A stretch of 64,000 nt of DNA from Pelagadaptatus sp034112445 (lineage in GTDB: Bacteria > Pseudomonadota > Gammaproteobacteria > Pseudomonadales > Cellvibrionaceae), in contig JAWUVI010000014.1 of NCBI GenBank assembly GCA_034112445.1, forward strand, positions 248,001-312,000. The letters are read 5' to 3'. Made by a program: the position numbers and the translations under genes. The notes under the pieces are model-generated. The model saw only the letters and a program-made list of their open reading frames with translations, was not told the origin of the DNA and did not search any database. This document shows, in pieces, positions 16,623 to 25,724 of the stretch (position 1 is its first letter; each line of letters begins with the position of its first letter).

Positions 16623-17399
16623 ATGAAAAATCGAATTGCAATTATTGGTGGTACTGGTTTAAGTCAAGGCTTGAGTGATTTTGAAGCTATTGAGCGCCAT
16701 CAAATTACAACGCCTTATGGTGAGCCTTCTGCCGATTTATTACGAGGCTGTTTGAACCTAGGTGATGGAGTTACTCAAGAAATTATTTTTTTATCAAGAC
16801 ATGGTGACGGTCATTCTATTGCGCCACATCATGTCAATTATCGAGCTAATATTGCGGCTTTGGAATTATTGAACGTCAAGCAGATTGTTGCTGTAAATGC
16901 GGTGGGTGGCTTGTCTAAATGTATGTCTCCACAAACTATAGCGATACCAAATCAAATTATTGATTACACGTATGGTCGTCATAATTCCTATTTTGATGGT
17001 GTCCCCATCAACGGAGTTGATAATAAGTTAAGACATATTGATTTTTCATTTCCGTTTACAGAGTCTCTTCGTCAAACACTTTTAAGTGCGGCCAATAAGT
17101 TACAGGTGAAACTTGTGGCTGAGGGTGTTTATGCTTGCACCCAAGGACCGAGATTAGAAACAGCAGCAGAGATTATAAAATTACAGCGTGATGGATGTGA
17201 TCTTGTCGGTATGACTGCTATGCCTGAGGCTGTGTTAGCTCGAGAGTTAAATATCGAATATGCCTCGGTTTGCCTTGTCGTTAATTGGGGGGCAGGCATG
17301 TCTCAAAATGAAATCACTATGCAGGAAATTCACGCCAATATTGACGTTGGTATGGATAATGTTCAAAAGTTATTGATTGAATTTTTAAGCACTAATTAA
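16623..17399 (+). CDS. S-methyl-5'-thioinosine phosphorylase (MTAP/PNP family)
   Basis: A 258-residue purine nucleoside phosphorylase-fold enzyme. The phosphate loop IIGGTGLSQG opens the protein. SRHGDGHSIAPHHVNYRAN and VNAVGGL follow, with the family signature EGVYACTQGPRLET near 160. The base-specificity segment reads VVNWGAG, where adenine-specific MTAPs have Asp residues. Asn at this place points to a 6-oxopurine, as in the P. aeruginosa enzyme that acts on methylthioinosine. The ATG at 16623 is one base after the mscS stop and precedes MKNRIAIIGG; longer starts would overlap mscS. It overlaps csiV convergently by 8 bp. Confidence 0.85.
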   Translation: MKNRIAIIGGTGLSQGLSDFEAIERHQITTPYGEPSADLLRGCLNLGDGVTQEIIFLSRHGDGHSIAPHHVNYRANIAALELLNVKQIVAVNAVGGLSKCMSPQTIAIPNQIIDYTYGRHNSYFDGVPINGVDNKLRHIDFSFPFTESLRQTLLSAANKLQVKLVAEGVYACTQGPRLETAAEIIKLQRDGCDLVGMTAMPEAVLARELNIEYASVCLVVNWGAGMSQNEITMQEIHANIDVGMDNVQKLLIEFLSTN

Positions 17400-18321
17400 T
17401 AGCGTCTTTTTCATTATCAACACCAACGTTCTCTGTTTCTGCGTTGAGTTCTGGCTCGAGTGATTCAGGCAATTCGTAAGGCACAATGTAAATAATCATA
17501 CCTACTGTTGGGTGATCAATGTAATGAATTTCTTTACTGCGCATTCGTCTTTTTTGATTTAGTTTAATGATGTTAACGGCGACATAGGGTGTTGCAAGTA
17601 TAGAGTCATATTCATTGTTTGATGTTATGGCGCTTTCCCACAGTGTTGTTTGTTTGTATGGCTGTAGTTCTTTATTCTCGATATTAATATCAGCTTCTAT
17701 GCTTGGAGGCGTAGGCAGTGTTGGCCAATCCTTGAGCTCTTGACCAAAATTATTTTCAAACTGGGTAAACCATAAGTTTGTGTCGAGATGCAGATAGCGT
17801 GCGACGCTAAGATTGATACTGCCACTTAGTTCAAAGTGTTCACCGTACTTATCGCCCCCAGAAATAATCAATGAAGGGGCTTCATCTTTACTCCATACCG
17901 GTTGACGCCAAGCTTTATGAAATAAAACTCGGTGTTGTTTGGCATTATTTAAGTCCCTGGCATTATTATTTAATAGATGCTCTGATTCTGGGAGTTGATA
18001 AAAGGCTTCGGATGCTAAAATTAGTTGCGCGTATTCTGCATCTTGTTCCGCATCAATAACGTCTAAGCGTTTCCAGTTTGGTGGATAGGAAAGGGCAATG
18101 TTTGTGTCCCACACCTCAGAGTTAGTCGAATCACTTTGGCTGAATAAAATGATTTCAACCTGATACCAACGCCCCTCATTGCCAAATGTATTCTCAGTGG
18201 ATTCTTCGGTTTCTTGTGCAAAGGCATTTAAGGGTAAACTTATTATCATTAAGCTTTTAAGAAGTATGCCAGATAATAATGCGTAGATGTTTCCGGGTTG
18301 TTTAGCGTGAACGTTCTTCAT
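17392..18321 (-). CDS. csiV: CsiV-family periplasmic protein
   Basis: A 309-residue secreted protein. A signal peptide ends about residue 35 (ISLPLNAFAQE). The mature domain opens with RWYQVEIILFSQ, typical of the CsiV family, a peptidoglycan-binding protein that in Vibrio supports the LpoA-PBP1A synthase. The C-terminus is acidic and low-complexity. The ATG overlaps the mfd stop by one base (TAATG), showing translational coupling. The pairing of mfd with a CsiV gene is conserved in gammaproteobacteria, from memory. Confidence 0.8.
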   Translation of the reverse strand: MKNVHAKQPGNIYALLSGILLKSLMIISLPLNAFAQETEESTENTFGNEGRWYQVEIILFSQSDSTNSEVWDTNIALSYPPNWKRLDVIDAEQDAEYAQLILASEAFYQLPESEHLLNNNARDLNNAKQHRVLFHKAWRQPVWSKDEAPSLIISGGDKYGEHFELSGSINLSVARYLHLDTNLWFTQFENNFGQELKDWPTLPTPPSIEADINIENKELQPYKQTTLWESAITSNNEYDSILATPYVAVNIIKLNQKRRMRSKEIHYIDHPTVGMIIYIVPYELPESLEPELNAETENVGVDNEKDAIN

Positions 18322-21300
18322 TATTTTACCGATAGGTTGTCGAGTAACGTAGATACAGTATCAATACGTGCTTCGGGGTTGTCCATGACTTGGGTGAACT
18401 TAAGTGTATTGGCGCCTTGTAATTGGAAAGTGTTTGGTTTGTTTTGTACTAATTTTACTATAGTGAGTGGGTCTACTTGGGTTACTGGGCCAAATTCAAT
18501 TTTACCACTATTTTCCCCCGCTTCGAGCTTACTGATGCCCATTTCTTGAGCTTTTAACTTGAGGCTGCTCACTTTAAATAAGTTTTTACAGGTGTTGGGT
18601 AGTAGTCCGAATCGGTCAATCATTTCTACCTGTAACTCTCGCAGAGCGGCATCATCTTCAGCGGCTGAGATGCGTTTATACATAATAAGCCTTGTGTGTA
18701 CATCGGGTAAGAAGTCTTCTGGAATTAATGCGGGCATTTTAAGATTGATATCTATACCCGAATTAATGGCTTGATCAAAGTTCGGGGTCTTTCCTTGTTT
18801 AATTGATTTTACGGCTTGATCGAGCATTTCCATATACAGAGTAAAACCAACGGCATGCATTTGCCCGCTTTGATCGTCACCCAGAAGTTCACCTGCTCCG
18901 CGAATCTCCATATCATGTGTGGCCAAAGTAAATCCAGCACCAAGATCTGTGGTTGAAGCAATGGCTTCTAGGCGTTTTCGTGCATCGGCACTTATGGCTT
19001 TTGTGGGGGGGGCTAGAAGATAAGCGTAAGCTTGATGATGAGAGCGGCCCACTCGCCCTCGAAGTTGATGCAATTGGGCCAGACCAAATTTATCGGCTCG
19101 ATTAATGACGATTGTATTGGCATTAGGAATGTCAATACCGGTCTCAATAATGGTGGTGCAAACTAAAACATTAAACCGTTTGTGATAAAAATCGGACATA
19201 ACTTGCTCGAGCTGCCTTTCTCGCATCTGTCCGTGGCCAACGGTTACTCTTGCCTCAGGGATAAGGGTTTCAAGCTCAGACGCTATGCGTTCAATTGTGC
19301 TGACCTCATTGTGCAGGTAATAAACTTGTCCGCCTCGAAGAATTTCTCTCAGAATGGCTTCTTTAATCATCTCATCATTTGTTTCACGTACAAAAGTTTT
19401 AACAGACAGGCGTTTTGCTGGTGGTGTGGCAATAATGGATAAATCACGAATGCCCGACATGGCCATGTTCAGGGTTCTAGGGATAGGCGTGGCCGTTAGG
19501 GTAAGAATGTCTACTTCCGATCGAAGAGATTTCAATTTTTCTTTCTGGCGAACACCAAACCGATGTTCTTCATCGATAATTAATAAACCTAAATTTTTAT
19601 AATCAAGGCTCGACTGTAATAGTTTGTGGGTGCCGATAATAATGTCGACTTTGCCTTCAGCTAATTTTTGTTGAATCTCTTTAATGTCTTTGTCGCTCCG
19701 AAAGCGAGATATTACTTCTATGCTGATTGGCCAGTCGGCAAACCTATCACGAAAGTTCTCAAGGTGTTGCTGGGCTAGTAATGTTGTAGGAACGAGCATG
19801 GCAACTTGTTTGCCGCCGTAAGCGGCGATAAACGCAGCTCGCATAGCCACTTCTGTTTTACCAAAGCCCACATCTCCACAGACAAGTCTGTCCATGGGCT
19901 GTTTAGAGGTCATATCACTGCAAACAGATTCGATTGCCACTTGTTGATCTGGGGTTTCTTCAAAGGGAAAATCATTGCTAAAACGCTCGTAAGCTTCTTT
20001 TTGAAGCTCAAAAGCATAACCTTTTCTTGCGGCTCGGCGAGCGTAGATGTCGAGTAATTCGGCAGCCGTGTCTCTGATCTGTTCGGCGGCTTTGCGTTTG
20101 GCCTTTTGCCACTGATCACTGCCGAGCTTATGCAGTGGCGTGGTATCTGGGTTGGCTCCTGAATAGCGAGAGATCAAATCTAAGTTGGCTACAGGTACAT
20201 ATAGTTTTGCACCATTGGCATATTCAAGCGTTAAAAACTCATTAGTTTCATTGTTATGAGTAATGGTTTCAAGTCCGCAGTATCGTCCCACACCGTGCTC
20301 AATATGCACAACCGGCGAGCTGATTTGAAGCTCTGTGAGATTTCTAATAGCGACTTCATTTTGATCTGTTGGCTTTTTTCTGCGTCTAGTTTGTTGAACG
20401 CGAATACCAAATAATTCGCTTTCGCTAATTAAGGTTATGTTTTCGTCGTCTAAACAAAAGCCTTTTTCAATGCCGGCAACGGCGATGGCTATGTCTGCCG
20501 ATCCATTAATAAATTGATTCCAGTTGTCATAGATTTCAGGCTCAATTTGTATGCGAGCTAGAAGTTCAAGTAAGGCCTCTCTGCGTCCTGCCGATTCAAC
20601 GCAAAATAGAACTCGATAATTGGTTGTCAGTAAAAAATTCTCTAGATCAGACAATGGATTTTCTGACCGGCTGTTAATAGCTATATTGGCTGGTGTGTTA
20701 CTGCATGCCGCATTGAGAGTGCCTTTAGCGTCAGGTAAATTACGTTCTTCAAGTTGAATTTTATGATGTTGTTTTAATTGCTGAAATAACTCCTCAGTAG
20801 GTAGAAATACTTCATGTGGTTTAAGTATGGGGCGTTGTAAATCGCCACAAAGGCTTTCATAGCGTTTAGTAGTGTCACTCCAGAATTGTTCGGCGGCTTG
20901 GTTAATAGAGGATATTGTAAATACGGCCGTAGACTCGGGAAGGTAGTCGAACAGGGTGTTGCATTCATCAAAAAATAACGGGAGATAATATTCAATCCCG
21001 TTGGGGCTAATACCGTTACTGATGTCTTGATAAATGGGGCAGTTTTTATGGTCTACTTCAAAGTGGTTATGCCAGTTATTTCTAAAGTTAGCGATACCAA
21101 TTTTATCCAATGGAAACTCTTTAGCAGGCAATAACTCAATCTTATCTAGGGTTTCGATGGTTCTTTGCGTTTCTGGGTCAAATGAGCGCAGTGTTTCAAC
21201 TTCATCGTCAAAAAGATCCACTCGGAAGGGGACAGAGCTTCCCATTGGGTAAATGTCGATGAGGGAGCCACGAACTGCAAACTCTCCATGCTCAAATACG

Positions 21301-21797
21301 GTATCAACACAGCGATAACCAGAGTTTTCGAGCTGGCTTCTTAGTTTATCAATATTCAATTTTTGCCCGGGCTTAACAATAAAGCTGTTATGAGTTAAGA
21401 ACTTAGCTGGGGGCAATCTATGCATCAATGTATTAACCGGTACGATTAAAATACCTTGTGTCAATTGAGGCAGTTGGGAAAGGGTTAGCAGCCTTTCTGA
21501 AATAATATCTTCGTGGGGGGAGAAGTGATCATAAGGCAGCGTTTCCCAGTCGGGAAAATGCAAGGTCTGAATATTTGTGCCTTCACATGAAAAAAAGCGC
21601 AAAGAAGTTTCTATCTCTCTGGCTGTTTGGGTATCAGGTGTTATAACTAATGACAAACTGTTGTGCTGAATTGCTAGATCATGGATGGCTAGTGCTGAGC
21701 TATTGCCCTTTAAGTTGCCCCATTGATTCTTTTCGCCTGATTTTAAATGAATCTTTGTTGTGAAAAACGGTATGTGTGGTACTTTTTTATCAGACAT
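18321..21797 (-). CDS. mfd: transcription-repair coupling factor Mfd
   Basis: An 1158-residue SF2 translocase that dislodges stalled RNA polymerase and recruits UvrA. The N-terminal UvrB-like module spans about 1-330. An RNA-polymerase-interaction (CarD-like) domain lies near 480-560 (SSPVVHIEHGVGRYCGLE). The RecG-like helicase has Walker A CGDVGFGKTE at about 637, a DEEH box near 737 and TATPIPRTL near 768. The C-terminal TRCF domain ends at about 1140. The length is standard. It is co-transcribed with csiV and divergent from the response-regulator gene. Confidence 0.98.
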   Translation of the reverse strand: MSDKKVPHIPFFTTKIHLKSGEKNQWGNLKGNSSALAIHDLAIQHNSLSLVITPDTQTAREIETSLRFFSCEGTNIQTLHFPDWETLPYDHFSPHEDIISERLLTLSQLPQLTQGILIVPVNTLMHRLPPAKFLTHNSFIVKPGQKLNIDKLRSQLENSGYRCVDTVFEHGEFAVRGSLIDIYPMGSSVPFRVDLFDDEVETLRSFDPETQRTIETLDKIELLPAKEFPLDKIGIANFRNNWHNHFEVDHKNCPIYQDISNGISPNGIEYYLPLFFDECNTLFDYLPESTAVFTISSINQAAEQFWSDTTKRYESLCGDLQRPILKPHEVFLPTEELFQQLKQHHKIQLEERNLPDAKGTLNAACSNTPANIAINSRSENPLSDLENFLLTTNYRVLFCVESAGRREALLELLARIQIEPEIYDNWNQFINGSADIAIAVAGIEKGFCLDDENITLISESELFGIRVQQTRRRKKPTDQNEVAIRNLTELQISSPVVHIEHGVGRYCGLETITHNNETNEFLTLEYANGAKLYVPVANLDLISRYSGANPDTTPLHKLGSDQWQKAKRKAAEQIRDTAAELLDIYARRAARKGYAFELQKEAYERFSNDFPFEETPDQQVAIESVCSDMTSKQPMDRLVCGDVGFGKTEVAMRAAFIAAYGGKQVAMLVPTTLLAQQHLENFRDRFADWPISIEVISRFRSDKDIKEIQQKLAEGKVDIIIGTHKLLQSSLDYKNLGLLIIDEEHRFGVRQKEKLKSLRSEVDILTLTATPIPRTLNMAMSGIRDLSIIATPPAKRLSVKTFVRETNDEMIKEAILREILRGGQVYYLHNEVSTIERIASELETLIPEARVTVGHGQMRERQLEQVMSDFYHKRFNVLVCTTIIETGIDIPNANTIVINRADKFGLAQLHQLRGRVGRSHHQAYAYLLAPPTKAISADARKRLEAIASTTDLGAGFTLATHDMEIRGAGELLGDDQSGQMHAVGFTLYMEMLDQAVKSIKQGKTPNFDQAINSGIDINLKMPALIPEDFLPDVHTRLIMYKRISAAEDDAALRELQVEMIDRFGLLPNTCKNLFKVSSLKLKAQEMGISKLEAGENSGKIEFGPVTQVDPLTIVKLVQNKPNTFQLQGANTLKFTQVMDNPEARIDTVSTLLDNLSVK

Positions 21798-21875
21798 AAA
21801 TAGACTTTAATGAATAGGGAGAAGTTTGAGTCACGAGAAGCCATTGTATCTATCTTTGGCCTCATGAGAAACGAG

Positions 21876-21903
21876 TTGATAGACCATATTTACTGGTTAT
21901 ATT
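21876..21903 (+). promoter_or_regulatory. possible sigma-70 promoter for the response-regulator gene
   Basis: TTGATA (21876-21881), a 16-base spacer and TATATT (21898-21903) lie 48 bases upstream of the start codon at 21951. Plausible by spacing and match; not tested. Confidence 0.5.
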
Positions 21904-21950
21904 GATAATAAGTAGTTCTAACTTAATCAAATAAGATGTAAGGGGCAGTA

Positions 21951-23090
21951 ATGACAGAGCAAGCCAAAATATTGATTGTTGATGATTCGGCAGATAATAG
22001 ATTTTTGCTTAGGATGTTATTGGAAGATGATCACCTGGTCAGTGAGGCTGATTCTGGTGAGGCTTGCCTATCCTCCATTGAGCAGGATAAACCAGATTTG
22101 TTGCTTCTAGATGTAAAAATGCCAGGTTTAGATGGCTATCAAGTTTGTCAGGAGTTACGTAAAAAATCAGAGACAGAGGATTTACCGATTATTTTTGTTT
22201 CTGGTCTAGATAGCTCTGAAGAACGATTAGCGGGATTTGAGGCGGGCGGTGATGAATACATCATTAAACCGGTTGACGAGACCGACTTACTGACTAAAGT
22301 CTCCTCCTATTTGAATAAGCAAAAGGAGAGGGAAGCCGTTCACCACGATGCTAGCCAATCTATGAAGATGGCCCTTGAAGCCATGACGGTGAGTAGTGAG
22401 CTGGGCCAAATAATAGGTTTTGTAAAAAGCGGTCAAAGTTTAAAAACACACAAATCTATAGGTGAAGCAATGCTTAGTATTGCTGATGATTTTCAGCTTA
22501 ACGCCTCGGTAATGGTAAAAGCCGAAACTCCCTTTTTCTTTGGTTGCGATGCAAATTCGGTGGAGGCTAATTTTTTGGCTAAGGCAGCGGAATCGTCAGA
22601 ACGAATGTTAATGATTGGTGTTCGATTTGTGATACGAGATAAAAATATCGTGATGATTATTAAGGATTTACCCATAGATGATGAAAATAAAATGGGTAGA
22701 TTAAAAGATCATTTGGCGGTGCTGATGGATATTGCTAATGGTTATCTTGATAATGTTAATGCGCAGTATGCTATTAAGAATCAACGTAAGATGTTTATGA
22801 ATGAAATAATAGCTATATCTGAGGAGCAGATAAACAAAACCAGCACAAAAATTAATAGCCATGGTGAAAATTCAACTAAGTTAATTCAAAAAATGGTGTC
22901 TAACCTAGAGGATATGTTGTTTGGTTTAGGCTTGGATGAAGATCAAGAAAAGCAGTTGATGGGATTGGCGGATAAAACATCAGTAGAGCTTGAAGAGCTT
23001 AATCATTTGACTAAAGGGTTAGATTCAGAACTGGGTGTTATTTTAGAGAGCCTCTATAGTCTTTTGGCAGCGGAAAACACACATGATTGA
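21951..23090 (+). CDS. response regulator with unassigned output domain
   Basis: A 379-residue cytoplasmic protein. Residues 6-120 are a receiver domain: VDDS near 12, the phosphoacceptor Asp in LLLDVKMPGLDGYQ, a conserved Ser in FVSGL, and the Lys in IIKPVDE. The rest has no DNA-binding, GGDEF, EAL or HD signature. Residues 135-270 (EAMTVSSELGQIIGFVKSG, then a mixed alpha/beta stretch) look GAF-like, as in some proteobacterial orphan regulators. The last 100 residues are helical and coiled-coil-like. No histidine kinase is adjacent. A lipoprotein gene follows after 15 bp and may be co-transcribed. Confidence 0.85.
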   Translation: MTEQAKILIVDDSADNRFLLRMLLEDDHLVSEADSGEACLSSIEQDKPDLLLLDVKMPGLDGYQVCQELRKKSETEDLPIIFVSGLDSSEERLAGFEAGGDEYIIKPVDETDLLTKVSSYLNKQKEREAVHHDASQSMKMALEAMTVSSELGQIIGFVKSGQSLKTHKSIGEAMLSIADDFQLNASVMVKAETPFFFGCDANSVEANFLAKAAESSERMLMIGVRFVIRDKNIVMIIKDLPIDDENKMGRLKDHLAVLMDIANGYLDNVNAQYAIKNQRKMFMNEIIAISEEQINKTSTKINSHGENSTKLIQKMVSNLEDMLFGLGLDEDQEKQLMGLADKTSVELEELNHLTKGLDSELGVILESLYSLLAAENTHD

Positions 23091-23108
23091 GTCATTGATT
23101 ATTTTGTG

Positions 23109-23786
23109 ATGTATCGATGGGTGTTGGCCGCTGCTTTGCTAATAAACTCTGGTTGTGTCACAACTGGGGATAGATTTAGCATCAATCAATTAGTGAAGAC
23201 TGATATTGATTTGGTTGCTGATAGTTATCGGTCTGAAACCACTAAATTAATGAATGAGCTGTTAATTAAGCTCTATAGGCGTAACCCGCGAGAGCTCAAA
23301 AAAGGTCGTTCAACTCTGGCGTTGCGTAAGCGTCAGTTTTCTCAATCGGATTTTTCTGAATTTTCTAATACCTACATTAATGGTTCCAGAGGAATTGCGG
23401 CCATAAGAGCTTCCCTCAGTATTGAATATTCAGGTGATAGGGTTTTTACTTTAATGTTGGGTTTGTCTGATATGCTCAATGAAGCCTATGGTGGTAAGGA
23501 TGAATTTTATATTTTTGATGAGCTAGATCAGCAAAAACTTTATCATAGTGCGCGTAATATAGAGGTACTTGCTTGGCTGCTAGGCTCCGCTAAAAATAAA
23601 GACGGTGATGCTTTACTTTTGAGTAACCATGCGTCCTCTGATGTGGCTAATTTGAGTTTTGAACGTTTGCTTGGGAAGTTAATAGGACATCAGGATATGA
23701 TGGCGATTATTGTTTCAGGCAAAACACAGCGAGCCATTAATTTAGTGGCTCGTGGTTTTGTTAGTGTGACATTTATTCCTTTGTAG
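23109..23786 (+). CDS. predicted lipoprotein of unknown function
   Basis: About 225 residues with a short type II signal peptide: MYRWVLAAALLINSGC, where the Cys at about 16 would be lipidated. No known domain was recognised. The mature part is mixed helical. It has a Lys/Arg-rich patch (LYRRNPRELKKGRSTLALRK) that could contact phospholipid or peptidoglycan. Either GTG at 23106 or ATG at 23109 could be used; the ATG is chosen. It follows the response-regulator gene by about 15 bp. Confidence 0.8.
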   Translation: MYRWVLAAALLINSGCVTTGDRFSINQLVKTDIDLVADSYRSETTKLMNELLIKLYRRNPRELKKGRSTLALRKRQFSQSDFSEFSNTYINGSRGIAAIRASLSIEYSGDRVFTLMLGLSDMLNEAYGGKDEFYIFDELDQQKLYHSARNIEVLAWLLGSAKNKDGDALLLSNHASSDVANLSFERLLGKLIGHQDMMAIIVSGKTQRAINLVARGFVSVTFIPL

Positions 23787-23947
23787 TTTTTGTTGTTTCA
23801 TTTTTAACTAAAAAAACAATAACAATTTAAGTGATTAAGACTTGTTACTTGCGTGCGCAACAACAAGCAACGATAATATCATTTTTAATTTTAGGGGAAG
23901 ACCTATCCCTAAATTGACCTCTGTAACTCCAACTAAGGGAACTGATT

Positions 23948-25393
23948 GTGAATAGACCTAAGCCAGACGACTACTTTAAAGATTGGAAAGAGCGTGAAGC
24001 TCTTGCTGAAGCAATGATTCCAATCATTGGTAAACTTTACCGTGAGCGTAACGTGGTTTTGTACATGTATGGTCGAAGTATGGTGAATAAATCTGTAATT
24101 GATATCATGAAAGCTCATAAATTTGTTCGTCAGGTAGAGGATAATGAACTGTCTGAATTTGAGACATTTCCTGTTATTGAGGTGTTGAATAATTTGAGTT
24201 TGGGTCCAGCCCATATCGATGTTGGACAGATCGCTGTACGAGAAATGCAGTCTGAAGATGATGTTGATATTGAAGAGTTTGTTAAAGGGCAGGTTGCAGG
24301 TTCAATTAATAGCTCTGAGAAACCTTTGCCTGAACCACAAGATGTTGTTCTGTATGGTTTCGGACGCATTGGCCGGTTGGTTACACGTTTGCTTATAGAG
24401 AAGGCAGGCAGTGGTGATATTTTAAGGCTCAAGGCAATCGTTGTTCGTAAGGGTAAGGCTGAAAATGACTTGGTTAAGAGAGCGAGTTTATTGCGTCGGG
24501 ATTCTGTTCACGGCTCCTTCAAAGGAACTATTCGAGTTGAAGAGGACACCAATACGCTGATTTTAAACGGGAATAAAATCAAAATAATTTATGCTAACTC
24601 TCCTTCTGAAATAGATTACACGGAATATGGTATTAACAATGCCATCATCGTCGATAATACTGGTGTTTGGCGAGATGAAGACGGTTTAGGGCAGCATTTG
24701 AAGTGTCCGGGTGCCGCTAAGGTTTTATTGACTGCTCCTGGTAAGGGCGATATTAAAAATATTGTTTACGGTATAAATAATAGTGCAATTAAGCCTGAGG
24801 ATACTATTTTGTCGGCGGCCTCTTGCACCACAAACGCAATTACTCCGGTACTTAAATCCCTTATTGATAAGTACGGTGTGGCTCATGGCCATGTTGAAAC
24901 AGTTCATGCTTATACAAATGACCAAAACCTTATCGATAATTACCATAGTGGCGAACGTCGCGGTCGTAGTGCGGCTTTGAATATGGTAATTACTGAAACA
25001 GGGGCCGCAAAAGCAGTTGCTAAAGCATTGCCAGAGCTGAAAGGTAAGCTTACTGGCAACGCAATACGAGTTCCTACTCCTAATGTGTCAATGGCAATAC
25101 TCAATCTACAGCTGGAAAAAGAAACAACAGTTGAAGAGTTGAATGATTATATGCGCGAAGTTGCACTGCATTCACCTCTTAGGCAGCAAATTGACTTTAC
25201 TAATTCACCTGAAGTAGTGTCGTCGGATTTTGTTGGTTCGCGCCATGCATGTGTGTTCGATAGCCGAGCAACAATTGTTGAGGGAAAAAGTGCTGTTTTA
25301 TATTGTTGGTACGACAATGAATTTGGTTATAGCTGCCAAGTTGTTCGTTGCCTTGAAGATATGTGCGGCGTGACTTATATGATGCATCCTTAG
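23948..25393 (+). CDS. glyceraldehyde-3-phosphate dehydrogenase, long form
   Basis: A 481-residue enzyme converting glyceraldehyde-3-phosphate and NAD(P)+ to 1,3-bisphosphoglycerate. The first about 125 residues are an extension absent from the 330-residue glycolytic GapA. The Rossmann start then follows (VVLYGFGRIGRLVTRLL), with catalytic Cys293 in SAASCTTNAITP and the C-terminal WYDNEFGYS signature. This long type also sits between mfd and nqrA in Pseudomonas, from memory. The start is GTG, with AAGGGA eight bases upstream. A strong terminator follows. Confidence 0.93.
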   Translation: MNRPKPDDYFKDWKEREALAEAMIPIIGKLYRERNVVLYMYGRSMVNKSVIDIMKAHKFVRQVEDNELSEFETFPVIEVLNNLSLGPAHIDVGQIAVREMQSEDDVDIEEFVKGQVAGSINSSEKPLPEPQDVVLYGFGRIGRLVTRLLIEKAGSGDILRLKAIVVRKGKAENDLVKRASLLRRDSVHGSFKGTIRVEEDTNTLILNGNKIKIIYANSPSEIDYTEYGINNAIIVDNTGVWRDEDGLGQHLKCPGAAKVLLTAPGKGDIKNIVYGINNSAIKPEDTILSAASCTTNAITPVLKSLIDKYGVAHGHVETVHAYTNDQNLIDNYHSGERRGRSAALNMVITETGAAKAVAKALPELKGKLTGNAIRVPTPNVSMAILNLQLEKETTVEELNDYMREVALHSPLRQQIDFTNSPEVVSSDFVGSRHACVFDSRATIVEGKSAVLYCWYDNEFGYSCQVVRCLEDMCGVTYMMHP

Positions 25394-25440
25394 TTGTTAC
25401 AAATATAATATGTCACTTGCTGTTTTGGGTGATTATTTTA

Positions 25441-25476
25441 AAAATCGTTATAATCTTGGTTGTAGCGATTTTTTTT
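25441..25476 (+). terminator. intrinsic terminator after the GAPDH gene
   Basis: Bases 25441-25455 pair with 25458-25472 over 15 positions, with only G-U wobbles as imperfections. The stem is followed by a run of T. This is a good Rho-independent terminator insulating the GAPDH gene from the nqr operon. Confidence 0.8.
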
Positions 25477-25570
25477 GTCTATTTTTTGTTCTTTTTGGCC
25501 GAGCTTATGTCTAACTTATTGACTTGCTTGGGTTTCTTTCAATAAAACTACCTTTAATAAGGTTTTTGAC

Positions 25571-25599
25571 TGGCCAGACGCCAAACTCATACCTATAAT
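25571..25599 (+). promoter_or_regulatory. candidate promoter of the nqr operon
   Basis: A perfect TATAAT (25594-25599) is preceded at 17 bases by TGGCCA (25571-25576; four of six matches to the -35 consensus). A better TTGACT (25566-25571) lies 22 bases away, too far for ordinary use. The leader to the nqrA start would be about 120 nt. Confidence 0.45.
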
Positions 25600-25724
25600 T
25601 GCCGACGCAGTTTTAGTATTTAGAGTGCTTAAAAATAAAGCCTCCGAATCTAAACGTTATATAACTCAGTTGGTCGCGCTGTTTGCGCCTCCACGCTTTC
25701 CAACAAGTGATTAGGCAGATACGT

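Larger units (their letters stand above)
25394..25724. other. gap/nqrA intergenic region
   Basis: A 331-bp non-coding gap holding the gap terminator (25441-25476) and the presumed nqr promoter (around 25571-25599). A second, weaker promoter-like pair is TTGACT (25519-25524), 16 bases, AATAAA (25541-25546). Upstream in-frame extension of nqrA exists but lacks a ribosome binding site. Confidence 0.6.

Noticed and set aside
23787..23947. possible terminator of A/T runs between the lipoprotein and GAPDH genes
   Set aside because: Poly-T and poly-A stretches are present but no stable GC-containing stem followed by a T-run could be drawn.
25566..25599. TTGACT and TATAAT upstream of nqrA as one promoter
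   Set aside because: The spacing is 22 bases, too long for sigma-70; the TGGCCA at 17 bases was reported instead.
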